Part shown: positions 16,513 through 24,295 of the stretch, one piece after another
Numbering within the stretch: position 1 is the first letter of the stretch
How the letters are laid out: each line of letters starts with the position of its first letter
Assembly: GCA_027031495.1 (NCBI GenBank)
Contig: JALVQA010000001.1
Span: 1-54,732, forward strand
Source of the DNA: Candidatus Moraniibacteriota bacterium
GTDB taxonomy: Bacteria > Patescibacteriota > Minisyncoccia > Moranbacterales > GCA-2747515
DNA: 54,732 bases
Reading direction: 5' to 3'
Notes under the pieces: generated by a model
What the model was told of the DNA's origin: nothing
Databases searched by the model: none
The model's input: the letters and a program-made list of their open reading frames with translations, nothing else
Program-made: the position numbers and the translations under genes

Positions 16513-17042
16513 ACAGCCCTTTCTAAACTTTTAAAAGTATATGTAAAGTTATCATCACTGCCTGTACGCTCACTTACAACGCGAGAAAAGACATCTTTGT
16601 ATGGCGGAAAAAACACATCAGCTCCCGGAAAATCTGCATCAATTTCCGTGATATAAAGGCGATCAGCTATCGGCAGTGCCTGTGCGTATACGCTTCCGCC
16701 GCCGATAACAAACACTTCATCTACACCAGTGTCGCGCGCAACGTCCTGTGCATATACTAGCGCATCATCCAGGCTGTGCGCTGCCACGACACCGGCAGGC
16801 GCATCAAAGGTTGAGAGCTCTGTTGGACGCATGAGAACAATATTTGTTCTTTTCGGCAACGGTCGTGCTTTTTGCGGCAGTGATTCATACGTAGCACGCC
16901 CCATAATCACAGGATGCCCCTTTGTTGTTTGTTGAAAATGTTTAAAATCCTCAGGAATATGCCACAACAGTGCATTTCTTGCACCAAGTTCACGATTACG
17001 TCCAACTGCAGCAATTATGCTTGTTCTTATTTTTCTATACAT
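16509..17042 (-). CDS. folA: Dihydrofolate reductase
   Basis: A 177-residue DHFR that reduces dihydrofolate with NADPH, restoring the cofactor oxidised by ThyA. Motifs: SIIAAVGRNRELGARNALLWHIPEDFKHF (abridged here: AAVGRNRELG, LLWHIPEDFKHF with the active-site acid), GHPVIMGRATYESLP, and VFVIGGGSVYAQALP with LYITEIDADFPGADVFFPP. The frame is open further upstream; candidate starts are ATG 17042 and ATG 17054. The latter would overlap the stop of the CofE-like gene (ATGAATAA), which suggests translational coupling. Stop TGA overlaps the start of the kinase gene. Confidence 0.95.
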   Translation of the reverse strand: MYRKIRTSIIAAVGRNRELGARNALLWHIPEDFKHFQQTTKGHPVIMGRATYESLPQKARPLPKRTNIVLMRPTELSTFDAPAGVVAAHSLDDALVYAQDVARDTGVDEVFVIGGGSVYAQALPIADRLYITEIDADFPGADVFFPPYKDVFSRVVSERTGSDDNFTYTFKSLERAV

Positions 17043-17046
17043 CACC

Positions 17047-17775
17047 TTATTCATCAAATACGCGAAGAAGCGGGTAATAGAGATCTTCCCGCATAGGAAC
17101 ACTCAATTTATCTTGTGTGTCACTGTCAGTATACACGATGTCCGGTGCGTCGTGAATGATGCATACCGGTTGCGATGATGCTCCCTCGCCCATTACATAC
17201 ACCGCTGCTGCCGCCAGCGCATCCACAACATTTGCCTGCGAAAAACGTATCTGTCGACCAAAGAGATCTTTTTCTCCCGCATAATTACGCAATGGTGACA
17301 ACCCCCACCATCCAAGCGCAACGCCAACAACACCGTACCGCAGTGGCAGCGAGTGACTATCTGTGATAATAACGCCGTAGCGCGTACCACCATAACGCTC
17401 TCGTAGATAGTGCCATATTTCACGCGCTGCATCGTGTGGTTGTCGAGGCAAAAGGATATAATAACCATTACCATTACTTTCATCAATGCCAGCAGATGGC
17501 AAAAGGGCATTATGTGTGATTGTCAAATAAAAATCATGCCACGATGAATTGGTATATGGTACAACACGCCCTTGCGCCTCCCGCTCTATAAGAGCCTGCT
17601 TATCTGGAACTTCCGTTGGTGCAACACAGCGCCCCTGATGAATTGCAACAACTTTTGAGGTTACAACAATAATACTACCGGCCGGCATACTTTCCGGTAA
17701 AGCATCGTCAAGTACCGCAAAAAGGTTGTCACGTGGTGGTTGCAGACGACGTGTCGTCATTGGTATAATTTGCAT
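17047..17775 (-). CDS. CofE-like gamma-glutamyl ligase, possible folate polyglutamylase (FolC2-like)
   Basis: A 242-residue protein of the coenzyme F420-0:L-glutamate ligase (CofE, COG1478) fold. Seen: IIVVTSKVVAIHQGRCV near the N-terminus, a SWHDFYLTITHNALLPSAGIDESN segment, YGVIITDSHSLPLRYGVVGVALGWWG and the NYAGEKDLFGR-FSQANVVDALAAAA stretch, all typical of the family. F420 is not expected in such a genome. Members of this family have been reported to add glutamates to folate in bacteria lacking FolC (notably Chlamydia). Its place between thyA and folA, with a 1-nt start/stop overlap with thyA, supports that role here. Substrate is inferred from context, not shown. Confidence 0.85.
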   Translation of the reverse strand: MQIIPMTTRRLQPPRDNLFAVLDDALPESMPAGSIIVVTSKVVAIHQGRCVAPTEVPDKQALIEREAQGRVVPYTNSSWHDFYLTITHNALLPSAGIDESNGNGYYILLPRQPHDAAREIWHYLRERYGGTRYGVIITDSHSLPLRYGVVGVALGWWGLSPLRNYAGEKDLFGRQIRFSQANVVDALAAAAVYVMGEGASSQPVCIIHDAPDIVYTDSDTQDKLSVPMREDLYYPLLRVFDE

Positions 17776-18761
17776 TATTTTTTTCTTTGCTGTCGAATAA
17801 ATTCTTTGTGCTCCTGTGTCGTTAAACCACCGACAAGAGCTAGCGGCGCTTTGATTGGCGGATGTGATTGATAACCTTCTAGATGCGCGTGTTCTGGACG
17901 GAAGTCATCAATACTTTTCACACGTTCATCAATCGTCAGTGTCGGTAGTGGCAGCGGCTCGCGCGTGAGTTGCTCCTTGACCTGTGCGATGTGATTGTCG
18001 TAGATGTGCACATCGCCGAACGTGTGTACAAACTCTCCCACCTCGCGCCCCAGCACGCGCGCTACAATGTGTATGAGTAGCGCGTATGACGCGATATTAA
18101 ACGGCACACCGAGGAACACATCCGCGCTGCGCTGGTACAACTGTAGGCACACCTTCTCATGTTGGATGCTCAATTGAAACATATTATGACAAATCGGAAA
18201 TCGCAACGCCTTATCTTTCGGCGCCATGCCGTATAATTGCGGCGGGTTCCAGCTGTCCACGATGGCGTTGTGGCAGTTTGGGTCTGTCGCCAGTTCATTG
18301 ACCGCCCACGCGAGCTGGTCTATCGTGCGCCCGTCGCACGCCGGCAAGCGCCGCCACGACTCACCGTAAATACCTTTAAGCTCACCGTGTTCATCTGCAA
18401 ATGCATCATCACTGACCAGACGCTCCACAAACTCTTCTTTTGTCATTGCCGGCTGCTCGCCGCGTGCAACTTTTTCGCGATAGATGCGATACGGATAGTC
18501 ATCCCAGATATGTACGCCATTGCGCGCCAAATATGCAACATTACTCTGCCCGGAAAGAAACCAATACAGCTCGTGCAGCACACCCTTCCAGAACACTTTC
18601 TTGGTCGTCAAGAGCGGAAATCCCTGCGAGAGGTCAAAGCGCAACTGCCGCCCAAACACGCTGTGCGTCACATCTCCCGTACCGGCATCCTCCTGCCGCG
18701 TGGCATTGTCCAAAATATCCTGACACAAGTCCAAATATTGCTGCTCTGGATGGTTTTTCAT
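17775..18761 (-). CDS. thyA: Thymidylate synthase
   Basis: A 328-residue ThyA that methylates dUMP to dTMP using methylene-tetrahydrofolate. Motifs: GTGDVTHSVFGRQLRFDLS, FPLLTTKKVFWKGVLHELYW, IYGESWRR, the nucleophile region RFPICHNMFQLSI (Cys-His), QRSADVFLGVPFNIASYALL and FGDVHIYDNH. The length is a little above the E. coli enzyme (264) because of an insertion near residues 85-165, as in the longer ThyA form. Its TAA overlaps the ATG of the CofE-like gene by one nucleotide. Upstream is dcd, 5 bp away. Together Dcd, ThyA, DHFR and the kinase make a dTMP supply line. Confidence 0.97.
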   Translation of the reverse strand: MKNHPEQQYLDLCQDILDNATRQEDAGTGDVTHSVFGRQLRFDLSQGFPLLTTKKVFWKGVLHELYWFLSGQSNVAYLARNGVHIWDDYPYRIYREKVARGEQPAMTKEEFVERLVSDDAFADEHGELKGIYGESWRRLPACDGRTIDQLAWAVNELATDPNCHNAIVDSWNPPQLYGMAPKDKALRFPICHNMFQLSIQHEKVCLQLYQRSADVFLGVPFNIASYALLIHIVARVLGREVGEFVHTFGDVHIYDNHIAQVKEQLTREPLPLPTLTIDERVKSIDDFRPEHAHLEGYQSHPPIKAPLALVGGLTTQEHKEFIRQQRKK

Positions 18762-18766
18762 AATAT

Positions 18767-19312
18767 CTACTTCTTATCCGGATTAAAATTTTTCTTCCAG
18801 TTGTCACCATTAAAGCAACCCGTCTGCGCGTAGGATTGCGTAATCGGTGACGAGAGCTTGGAGAACGTCAGCTGCGCAATCGCCATCCCCGGGCGCAGGA
18901 TCATCGGCACGATGTTGAAGTTGGCGAGCTCCAGCGTGATGTGCAGGTAGTGCCCGGGATTGATGATGCCGGCGGTGTTGTGCACCACCAGCCCGATGCG
19001 CGCCAGCGAGCTTTTGCCGGAAATCTGGATGAGGTACTCCTCCGAGCCGACAAAATCCTTCAGCGTCCCCAGCACCGTCGCGCGCGGGTGCAGCACAAAC
19101 GCCTCGCCGTCCGGCACCTCCACTTCGCGCGTCTTGGGGTACACCGCATTGACCGGGTCAATTGCCTGTGCCGTATGCGGATCCGTCACGACAAACTTGT
19201 TGCCCAAGAGCACATCATAGCTTGCCGGCTGCAGCCGCGCGCGGTCGAAATCCCGAATCGTGATTGACCCGTCCTCCACCGCCGCGGCAATATCTGTATC
19301 TGAGAGAAACAT
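18767..19312 (-). CDS. dcd: dCTP deaminase
   Basis: A 181-residue trimeric deaminase of the dUTPase fold that converts dCTP to dUTP. Motifs: LQPASYDVLLGNKFVV, the catalytic region QISGKSSLARIGLVVHNTAG with the Glu in HITLELANF, and LRPGMAIAQLTF. Some homologues also hydrolyse dUTP to dUMP; no separate dUTPase is visible in this operon, so a bifunctional enzyme would make sense, but the sequence alone does not settle it. The ATG overlaps the TAA of the upstream unknown gene by one nucleotide. GC content is visibly higher than in most of the window. Confidence 0.95.
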   Translation of the reverse strand: MFLSDTDIAAAVEDGSITIRDFDRARLQPASYDVLLGNKFVVTDPHTAQAIDPVNAVYPKTREVEVPDGEAFVLHPRATVLGTLKDFVGSEEYLIQISGKSSLARIGLVVHNTAGIINPGHYLHITLELANFNIVPMILRPGMAIAQLTFSKLSSPITQSYAQTGCFNGDNWKKNFNPDKK

Positions 19313-19851
19313 TATTCTTTTACTATTTGTTTGTTAGCGCTATCCAACATATTTCCTTCTTGCACACTCTCCTGATTATTATCCTTAATAATTGGTGGTG
19401 CAGAAGAAGCATATCTGCCATCCTCATCAAAGATAAGTGTCATTGATGCGTGACGATCATTAGATAACAGGAAATAAATATTTACAATTGTCTTTCGGAC
19501 GACCCCATTTACCATTTTTCTCTGTAAATTTGTAACTTCTATGCGAATATCCGTTACATCACGAGCAATTTCTACCATATCATCAGACTCTGCTGTAGCA
19601 AATTGAAAGAGCTTGCCATATTTATTCGACACCCATTTTTGCTCCCTATAAAACCTTTTTGGATTGCGTGCACATGCTAAGCGCGACAAAAAATCTTCCA
19701 CAAAAGAATCTATGTTAAAATTAATGTCAGCTGTCGGGTTGCGACTATCCACAACCTCTACCGAGACGCCTTGCAACAATTCCTTCTTAGAATCTTGCTG
19801 CTCCTGACATGCGTTAACATCAGCCTGTTGAAGTCCTTTTTCAAAACTCAT
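19312..19851 (-). CDS. Unknown protein in dTMP operon
   Basis: A 179-residue protein without a recognised domain. The N-terminal 35 and C-terminal 30 residues are polar and probably disordered; the middle (residues about 35-150) alternates strands and helices with FNIDSFVEDFLSRLACARNPKRFYREQKW and VNIYFLLSNDRHASMTLIFDEDGRY. Its TAA overlaps the dcd ATG by one nucleotide, and it starts 12 bp after the CYTH gene, so it is part of the operon. Unlike the GC-rich genes on both sides it is AT-rich, which hints at a different history. Function unknown. Confidence 0.6.
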   Translation of the reverse strand: MSFEKGLQQADVNACQEQQDSKKELLQGVSVEVVDSRNPTADINFNIDSFVEDFLSRLACARNPKRFYREQKWVSNKYGKLFQFATAESDDMVEIARDVTDIRIEVTNLQRKMVNGVVRKTIVNIYFLLSNDRHASMTLIFDEDGRYASSAPPIIKDNNQESVQEGNMLDSANKQIVKE

Positions 19852-19863
19852 AGCATTATTTCT

Positions 19864-20547
19864 TTACTCAATTACAAATACTTTGTCGGTACCGTAGTAG
19901 TCGCGCCAGTGCTCGTTGTAGTACGCGAACATCCGCCCCAGGCGGTCCTGCGGCAACTCTCCCAGTCCAAACTCCGCCATCAGCGCGCGCAACTGTTCGC
20001 GCACTGCGTCCACGTCCTCACCCTCAGGAACAACCCGCTCAAACTCCACCAGGTACCCATACCCGGCATTGCGGTCCAGGCACACGTGCACATCGTCTCC
20101 ACACGTGTACTCCTCGCGCTCGCGCGACCACTTTGCCTGGTACTCCAGCCCCGCTGCCAACACCCGCTCATCCAACTCGTCCAGCGACACGTCCACCGGT
20201 TCCTCAAACTCCATGCGCGCAATGCCGTTTGCACTCGTTGTGTCGTCAATCGCCGCCTTGACCACAAACAGCACCTCATCATCGCGCTGCCGCGTGCGGA
20301 TGCTGTGGTTTCTCCCCTCACGCAAGATCCGCGCAAGTCGCGCACGATGCTCTGGTGCTACGAGCGGTGCAATCTGCTTCTCCAATGCTTCCACATCAAC
20401 CGCACCGGTGAAGTAGTGATTGAGCTGTTTGTTCACACTAACCAAATCCGTACGGTATGCACTATCCAGCAATTTCTTCTTAAATGCATTTGCGCTCCCT
20501 TTGTCTCCCAGTAAACTTTTGATCTCAATTTCGTAGTGGTGTGTCAT
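19864..20547 (-). CDS. CYTH-domain protein (triphosphate tunnel family)
   Basis: A 227-residue protein that begins THHYEIEIKSLLGD, the ExExK signature of the CYTH family (class IV adenylate cyclases, thiamine triphosphatases, inorganic triphosphatases). Basic and acidic strand residues follow as expected for a triphosphate tunnel: HSIRTRQRDDEVLFVVKAA, ARMEFEEPVD, YQAKWSREREEYTCGD and YLVEFERVVPEGED. These enzymes hydrolyse or cyclise triphosphates in a beta-barrel. Sitting first in the dcd-thyA operon it may act on a nucleotide triphosphate or PPPi; that is inference. ATG 20547 is chosen over 20592 because it puts ExExK at residue 6. GC-rich. Confidence 0.8.
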   Translation of the reverse strand: MTHHYEIEIKSLLGDKGSANAFKKKLLDSAYRTDLVSVNKQLNHYFTGAVDVEALEKQIAPLVAPEHRARLARILREGRNHSIRTRQRDDEVLFVVKAAIDDTTSANGIARMEFEEPVDVSLDELDERVLAAGLEYQAKWSREREEYTCGDDVHVCLDRNAGYGYLVEFERVVPEGEDVDAVREQLRALMAEFGLGELPQDRLGRMFAYYNEHWRDYYGTDKVFVIE

Positions 20548-20632
20548 AACGTAGTATGCTAGCAAATTATGCTCATTGTCAGTATACCACACGCCATGCG
20601 CTCCCCCGGCGCTCCCGAGAGAATATGATGGA

Positions 20633-20689
20633 AAAAGAAAAACCCCGGAGGGTGCAGTGCATATGTTACTACACTACACGCCCCGGGGG
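20633..20689 (-). terminator. Terminator after lipoprotein gene
   Basis: On the minus strand a long GC-rich stem (CCCCGGGGCGTGTAGTG pairing with CACTGCACCCTCCGGGG, imperfect) closes a 12-nt loop and is followed by TTTTTCTTTTT. It lies just after the lipoprotein stop. Confidence 0.85.
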
Positions 20690-20702
20690 CGAGCATCATG
20701 CT

Positions 20703-21875
20703 CTAAAAGAGAATATCCTTCGGTGACATTCCTCGCCACCAGAAGGTCGTGGCGCCGACCTCATCGTCAGTGTACAGCTTCTCAAAGAACGGCTGTACAC
20801 CAACGCGGATGCCGTCGTGCCACTCGCACGGCGCTGCGATGAGGCCAAATCCCGGCTCACATGCATAAATGGAAATCTCCATTTGCATCGTGAACCGGAT
20901 GCCGGACGCCGGATTGGCCCACTCGGCAAATGGCAGTCCCTGCATCGTCTGCATTGCCTGCCATGAGAGCGGGTTGGTGCCGGCCAGCTTATCAAAGATG
21001 GCAACACCATCTTCGTGCGGCTGGCAGACCTCGCCATAGTCAGTTACCAGGCAGAACGCGTCTACCTGGAACTCATACACGATGAGGTTGTCCGGCACAT
21101 CCAGCGTGTCGCGGTCAATCGCCGCAACTGCCGACCAGTCATCCAATCCATGGACAACAATCTTACCCTGCTTCGCAGCCACGTCCAAGCGCAGCTGTGG
21201 AATTGTGGCATCCATTGCCATGCAGGGGTCCAGCGGTTGCGTTGTCGCCACATCCAGCGGCAACGTAACCTGCTGCTGAAAACCGACAGCAGAATTGGTA
21301 TTCAGGGTGGCGATGACGCCGCCACTCTCCTCATACCTCCGCACATCCACACCGTGCAAGACCGTGGTGTGGATGTCAGATGCTGTCGGCTTCAACAGCG
21401 GGTCTCCAAGTGCGACCGGCGCAAAGCGTACCAGTGCACTAAAGGAGACGTGAGTATCAAAATAGAGCCACGTCTCCGTTGTCAGCGTTACACTCTCCGT
21501 CTCCGGAGAGACTGCGACGCTAACTGTGCACGTCGCATCGGTGATGGACTCATCGCCGGGCCACAGACCGACTGCGTCGGTTATGCCCCAGCCAACGGCG
21601 ATGTTTTCCAATACCTCTTCCTCGTCTATCCCTGGCAGGAGGAACTGACGTGGTTGCTGGCCATCAGCAGTGTTTCCCGCCAGGCGCACCACACGGCGCC
21701 CCCGGCCATCCGGTGTGTATGATTCCACACCGTTTATGCTGGCAGTCGCCGGCGCCGGCGTTGTCGTTGCCGTAGTCATCGCCTCATCCGGCGGCGGCAA
21801 TAGCGTTACACCACCGTCGCCACAGCCGGCCAGGCCGGCGAGAAGGAATGTTAAAGAAAAAAGAAAAAACCGCAT
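20703..21875 (-). CDS. Secreted lipoprotein of unknown function
   Basis: A 390-residue protein with a lipoprotein signal: MRFFLFSLTFLLAGLAGC, with the LAGC lipobox and Cys18 as probable lipidation site, then GDGG and a Pro/Thr/Ala-rich linker to about residue 50. The rest is beta-rich and acidic without a recognised domain; five cysteines in the mature part could form disulfides. It should sit on the outer face of the membrane. The start has a strong SD (GGAGGG, spacing 6), unlike most genes here. GC content is high. It is a single-gene unit with promoter, hairpin leader and terminator, in the same island as nhaD. Confidence 0.8.
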   Translation of the reverse strand: MRFFLFSLTFLLAGLAGCGDGGVTLLPPPDEAMTTATTTPAPATASINGVESYTPDGRGRRVVRLAGNTADGQQPRQFLLPGIDEEEVLENIAVGWGITDAVGLWPGDESITDATCTVSVAVSPETESVTLTTETWLYFDTHVSFSALVRFAPVALGDPLLKPTASDIHTTVLHGVDVRRYEESGGVIATLNTNSAVGFQQQVTLPLDVATTQPLDPCMAMDATIPQLRLDVAAKQGKIVVHGLDDWSAVAAIDRDTLDVPDNLIVYEFQVDAFCLVTDYGEVCQPHEDGVAIFDKLAGTNPLSWQAMQTMQGLPFAEWANPASGIRFTMQMEISIYACEPGFGLIAAPCEWHDGIRVGVQPFFEKLYTDDEVGATTFWWRGMSPKDILF

Positions 21876-21899
21876 CGTTATCCCTCCACGGTTTGGTTA

Positions 21900-21941
21900 C
21901 CTTGCACAGCACTGACACCCATCTGTGCCAGCACCGCAAGG
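21900..21941 (-). other. Hairpin in 5' leader of lipoprotein mRNA
   Basis: CCTTGC/GCAAGG outer arms and CTGGCAC/GTGTCAG-like inner arms (one mismatch) form an interrupted hairpin about 12 nt upstream of the SD. It could stabilise the mRNA or regulate it; no known riboswitch class is recognised. Confidence 0.4.
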
Positions 21942-21948
21942 TACAGTA

Positions 21949-21976
21949 TTTCTAACACACTCCTGATTTATGTCAA
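21949..21976 (-). promoter_or_regulatory. Probable promoter of lipoprotein gene
   Basis: Minus-strand TTGACA (21976-21971), 16-nt spacer and TAGAAA (21954-21949). The start would lie near 21942, just before the leader hairpin. Confidence 0.5.
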
Positions 21977-22023
21977 CCCATGCCCGTGCATTATTTCCTG
22001 AAACGCACTGCATCATCATCGCT

Positions 22024-22258
22024 CTGAACCTATTTCAGGACCTCATGTTTCTTAGTTGTCACTCTGAGTTTATCTCAGAGTCTCATCTCATGTCTCCGGA
22101 ATCCCGAATCAAGTTCGGGATGACGCTATTTTCCTGTCATCCTGAGTTTACCCGCCTGCCGGCAGGCAGGTCTCAGGACCCCGGTGTTTTTGGGAAAGAC
22201 CCTGAAATGAATTCAGGGTGACAAACTTTCTTGCCTGAGACCCTAAGATAAACTCAGG
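22024..22258. repeat. Cluster of six REP-like palindromic repeats
   Basis: Six short inverted repeats in 235 bp: CTGAA/TTCAG (22024-22038), ACTCTGAG/CTCAGAGT (22061-22081), ATCCCGAA/TTCGGGAT (22101-22121), CCTGAG/CTCAGG (22141-22177), ACCCTGAA/TTCAGGGT (22199-22219) and CCTGAG/CTCAGG (22234-22258). Several carry a flanking GTCA/TGAC. The fourth is interrupted by another palindrome, CCTGCCGGCAGG at 22155-22166. Such GTCATCCTGAG-type elements are known as dispersed extragenic repeats in various bacteria. This stretch has no gene and fills the gap between nhaD and the lipoprotein gene. Confidence 0.85.
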
Positions 22259-22277
22259 TGACAACATGCTGTGAGAT

Positions 22278-22318
22278 AAAAAAAACGGCGCTGCGGGGTA
22301 TGCGAACCCTGCAACGCC
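22278..22318 (-). terminator. Terminator after nhaD
   Basis: Minus-strand stem GGCGTTGCAGGG with CCCCGCAGCGCC (two mismatches/wobbles), 8-nt loop, then G and eight T. It lies 19 bp after the nhaD stop. Confidence 0.9.
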
Positions 22319-22337
22319 AAGGCTCATCAACCGCGCG

Positions 22338-23735
22338 TCAGAATAGTGCGCGATTGACGAGGAAATGGACCGCGATGCTGGCGACATAGCCGGCAGCGAT
22401 CGCCGGAGTCCACTTGAGATGCCCGAAAAAGGTGTACTTGCCGCGCGCCTGCCCCATCAGCGCAACCCCGGCGGCAGAGCCGATGGAAAGCAGCGACCCA
22501 CCGACACCCGCTGTCAGCGTGACCAGCAGCCACTGGCCGGTGGACATGTCGGGATTCATCGCCAGCACGGCGAACATGACGGGAATATTGTCGACGATGG
22601 CCGACAGCACGCCGACGGCGATGTTGGCGCTGGTCGCGCCCAGGTCGGTGTACATCAGCTCTGACACCATGCTGAGGTAGCCGATGAACCCGAGGCCCCC
22701 GACGCAGAGCACCACGCCGTAGAAGAACAGCAACGTATCCCACTCCGCCCGAGCCACATTGGCGAAAACATCAAACGGCACAATATCACCAGTTTGACCG
22801 TCACCGGCCACTGCACGACGGCTTTCGGTCTGTTTCAGGTAGTATCCAAAAAACTTCAGATACCCCAAACCTGTCAACATGCCGATGACCGGCGGCAGGC
22901 CCAAGACCTGGTGAAATGACACCGCCGTGGCAATCGTCGCCACAAACAGCATCATGATGCGCTTGGCGCCGCGCTTCATATGCACGGTCGCCACGTCATT
23001 GCCGTGCGGGAATGCCTTCGGTACCGCAAACGACATAATCCCGGCCGGGACGAGCCAGTTAACCAGTGCCGGGACAACAAGGGCGAAAAAGCCCCAGAAG
23101 TCCACCAGCCCCTTCTGCCAGACCATCAACGTGGTGATGTCGCCGAAAGGTGAGAACGCGCCCCCGGCATTGGCAGCAACAACGATATTGATGCAGGAGA
23201 GGGTGACAAAACGCGCATTCTCGCCACCGACAGCCAGCACCACCGCACCCATCAAGAGCGCTGTGGTCAGGTTGTCCGCCACCGGTGAGATGACGAATGC
23301 CAGTGCACCGGTTGTCCAGAATAGCGCTCGCAGGCTGAAGCGATGCTGCAGCAGCCACGAGCGCAACGCATCAAATACCCGCCGCTCCTGCATAGCGTTG
23401 ACATATGTCATCGCCGCAAGCAAAAAGAGCATCAGCTCGGCATATTCCAGCAGATTGTGCCGCACCGCCGCTTCGGCGACCTCCGACATGCCGTGCTGCG
23501 TATAGATCCAACCGATCAGCGCCCAGATCACCCCTGCTGCGATAATGACCGGCTTGGACTTGCGCAGGTGCGTAAACTCCTCCGCCATCACTAGTAGATA
23601 GGCGAATGTAAATAGCGCCAGCGCGGTGATACCCACCGTGTGGGTTGTCAGATCGAGCCGTTCGCCCACGCTCTCGCCTGCGAACACCGACTCGGAAAAG
23701 ACAAAGACCAGGAAGAAAGCGATTAGATGTTTCAT
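22338..23735 (-). CDS. nhaD: NhaD-type sodium/proton antiporter
   Basis: A 465-residue polytopic membrane protein of the NhaD family (Na+ or Li+ out, H+ in). It starts with a signal-like segment MKHLIAFFLVFVFSESVFA, then about 12 membrane helices. Characteristic stretches: HNLLEYAELMLFLLAAMTYV, ISPVADNLTTALLMGAVV, NIVVAANAGGAFSPFGDITT and LSAIVDNIPVMFAVLAM, with the ion-pathway Asp and Thr residues kept. It has a perfect SD (GGAGGT) and about 58% GC in sampled lines, against about 37% in the CPA2 antiporter gene elsewhere in the window. With the adjacent repeats this suggests horizontal acquisition, perhaps from a proteobacterium. Confidence 0.93.
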   Translation of the reverse strand: MKHLIAFFLVFVFSESVFAGESVGERLDLTTHTVGITALALFTFAYLLVMAEEFTHLRKSKPVIIAAGVIWALIGWIYTQHGMSEVAEAAVRHNLLEYAELMLFLLAAMTYVNAMQERRVFDALRSWLLQHRFSLRALFWTTGALAFVISPVADNLTTALLMGAVVLAVGGENARFVTLSCINIVVAANAGGAFSPFGDITTLMVWQKGLVDFWGFFALVVPALVNWLVPAGIMSFAVPKAFPHGNDVATVHMKRGAKRIMMLFVATIATAVSFHQVLGLPPVIGMLTGLGYLKFFGYYLKQTESRRAVAGDGQTGDIVPFDVFANVARAEWDTLLFFYGVVLCVGGLGFIGYLSMVSELMYTDLGATSANIAVGVLSAIVDNIPVMFAVLAMNPDMSTGQWLLVTLTAGVGGSLLSIGSAAGVALMGQARGKYTFFGHLKWTPAIAAGYVASIAVHFLVNRALF

Positions 23736-23780
23736 TTTTCCCCACCTCCATGGGGCTACTCAGTTGTTAAAGACGCTTTC

Positions 23781-23812
23781 TATACTGTCAAAAATAACAT
23801 ACTCTGTCAAGA
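23781..23812 (-). promoter_or_regulatory. Possible nhaD promoter with tandem TTGACA boxes
   Basis: On the minus strand, two TTGACA hexamers lie about 20 nt apart, upstream of a CAGTATAGA -10-like word. The first with a 17-nt spacer gives CAGTAT. The start would be about 40 nt before the nhaD ATG. Confidence 0.35.
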
Positions 23813-23881
23813 GCATGTTGAAATATTACGCAAAACAGCACAAGCTAATCACGGTGGCGCAGTTACAAATACCCGTGATAA

Positions 23882-24253
23882 TTAATTATTTTCTTTTGCG
23901 GTTGTTTTTTGTGTGATGCCTGGTTGCGTGAGAAGCCACAATAACCACAAGATCCCCACTACAGGAATAAAAACTGCAAGTTGCAACCACCCACTTTTGC
24001 CAAGATCATGTAGGCGCCGTGTAGTAATCGCAATAGCCGGTATAGATAAAACTATGCTGCACACGTACAGTAGAGGAATACCAAGAGAAAAGAGTGATAT
24101 TACATCGAGCAAAACTGCTACACCAAGATTTATAAGAATAAAACACCAATACTGCTCTCGTGTTGCGCGTCCCTCAAAGTCATCGTATTTTTTGAGAGCG
24201 TCTATATAATAATCAAGACACTTTTCTATAGATATGTTATTGTTCATACGCAA
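23882..24253 (-). CDS. DUF805 family membrane protein
   Basis: A 123-residue inner-membrane protein of the DUF805 (YhaH-like) family: YDDFEGRATREQYWCFILIN before the first helix, helices at about 38-58 and 62-80, the conserved ITTRRLHDLGKSGWLQL loop, and a last helix (VFIPVVGILWLLWLL). The family is widespread and its function is unknown. The ATG at 24247 (MNNNIS) is an alternative start two codons in. It stands alone between nhaD and the pgl end of the pentose phosphate operon. Confidence 0.88.
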   Translation of the reverse strand: MRMNNNISIEKCLDYYIDALKKYDDFEGRATREQYWCFILINLGVAVLLDVISLFSLGIPLLYVCSIVLSIPAIAITTRRLHDLGKSGWLQLAVFIPVVGILWLLWLLTQPGITQKTTAKENN

Positions 24254-24295
24254 TCAACTTTAAATGATGTTTTTCTTATAAGAAGTATAACACAT

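Noticed and set aside
19771-20514. Long plus-strand open frame (247 codons)
   Set aside because: It is antisense to the CYTH gene, whose ExExK motif is clear; the long frame results from high GC and codon bias.
22024-22258. CRISPR array
   Set aside because: The repeats are short palindromes of differing sequence with unequal spacing; there are no uniform spacers and no cas genes.
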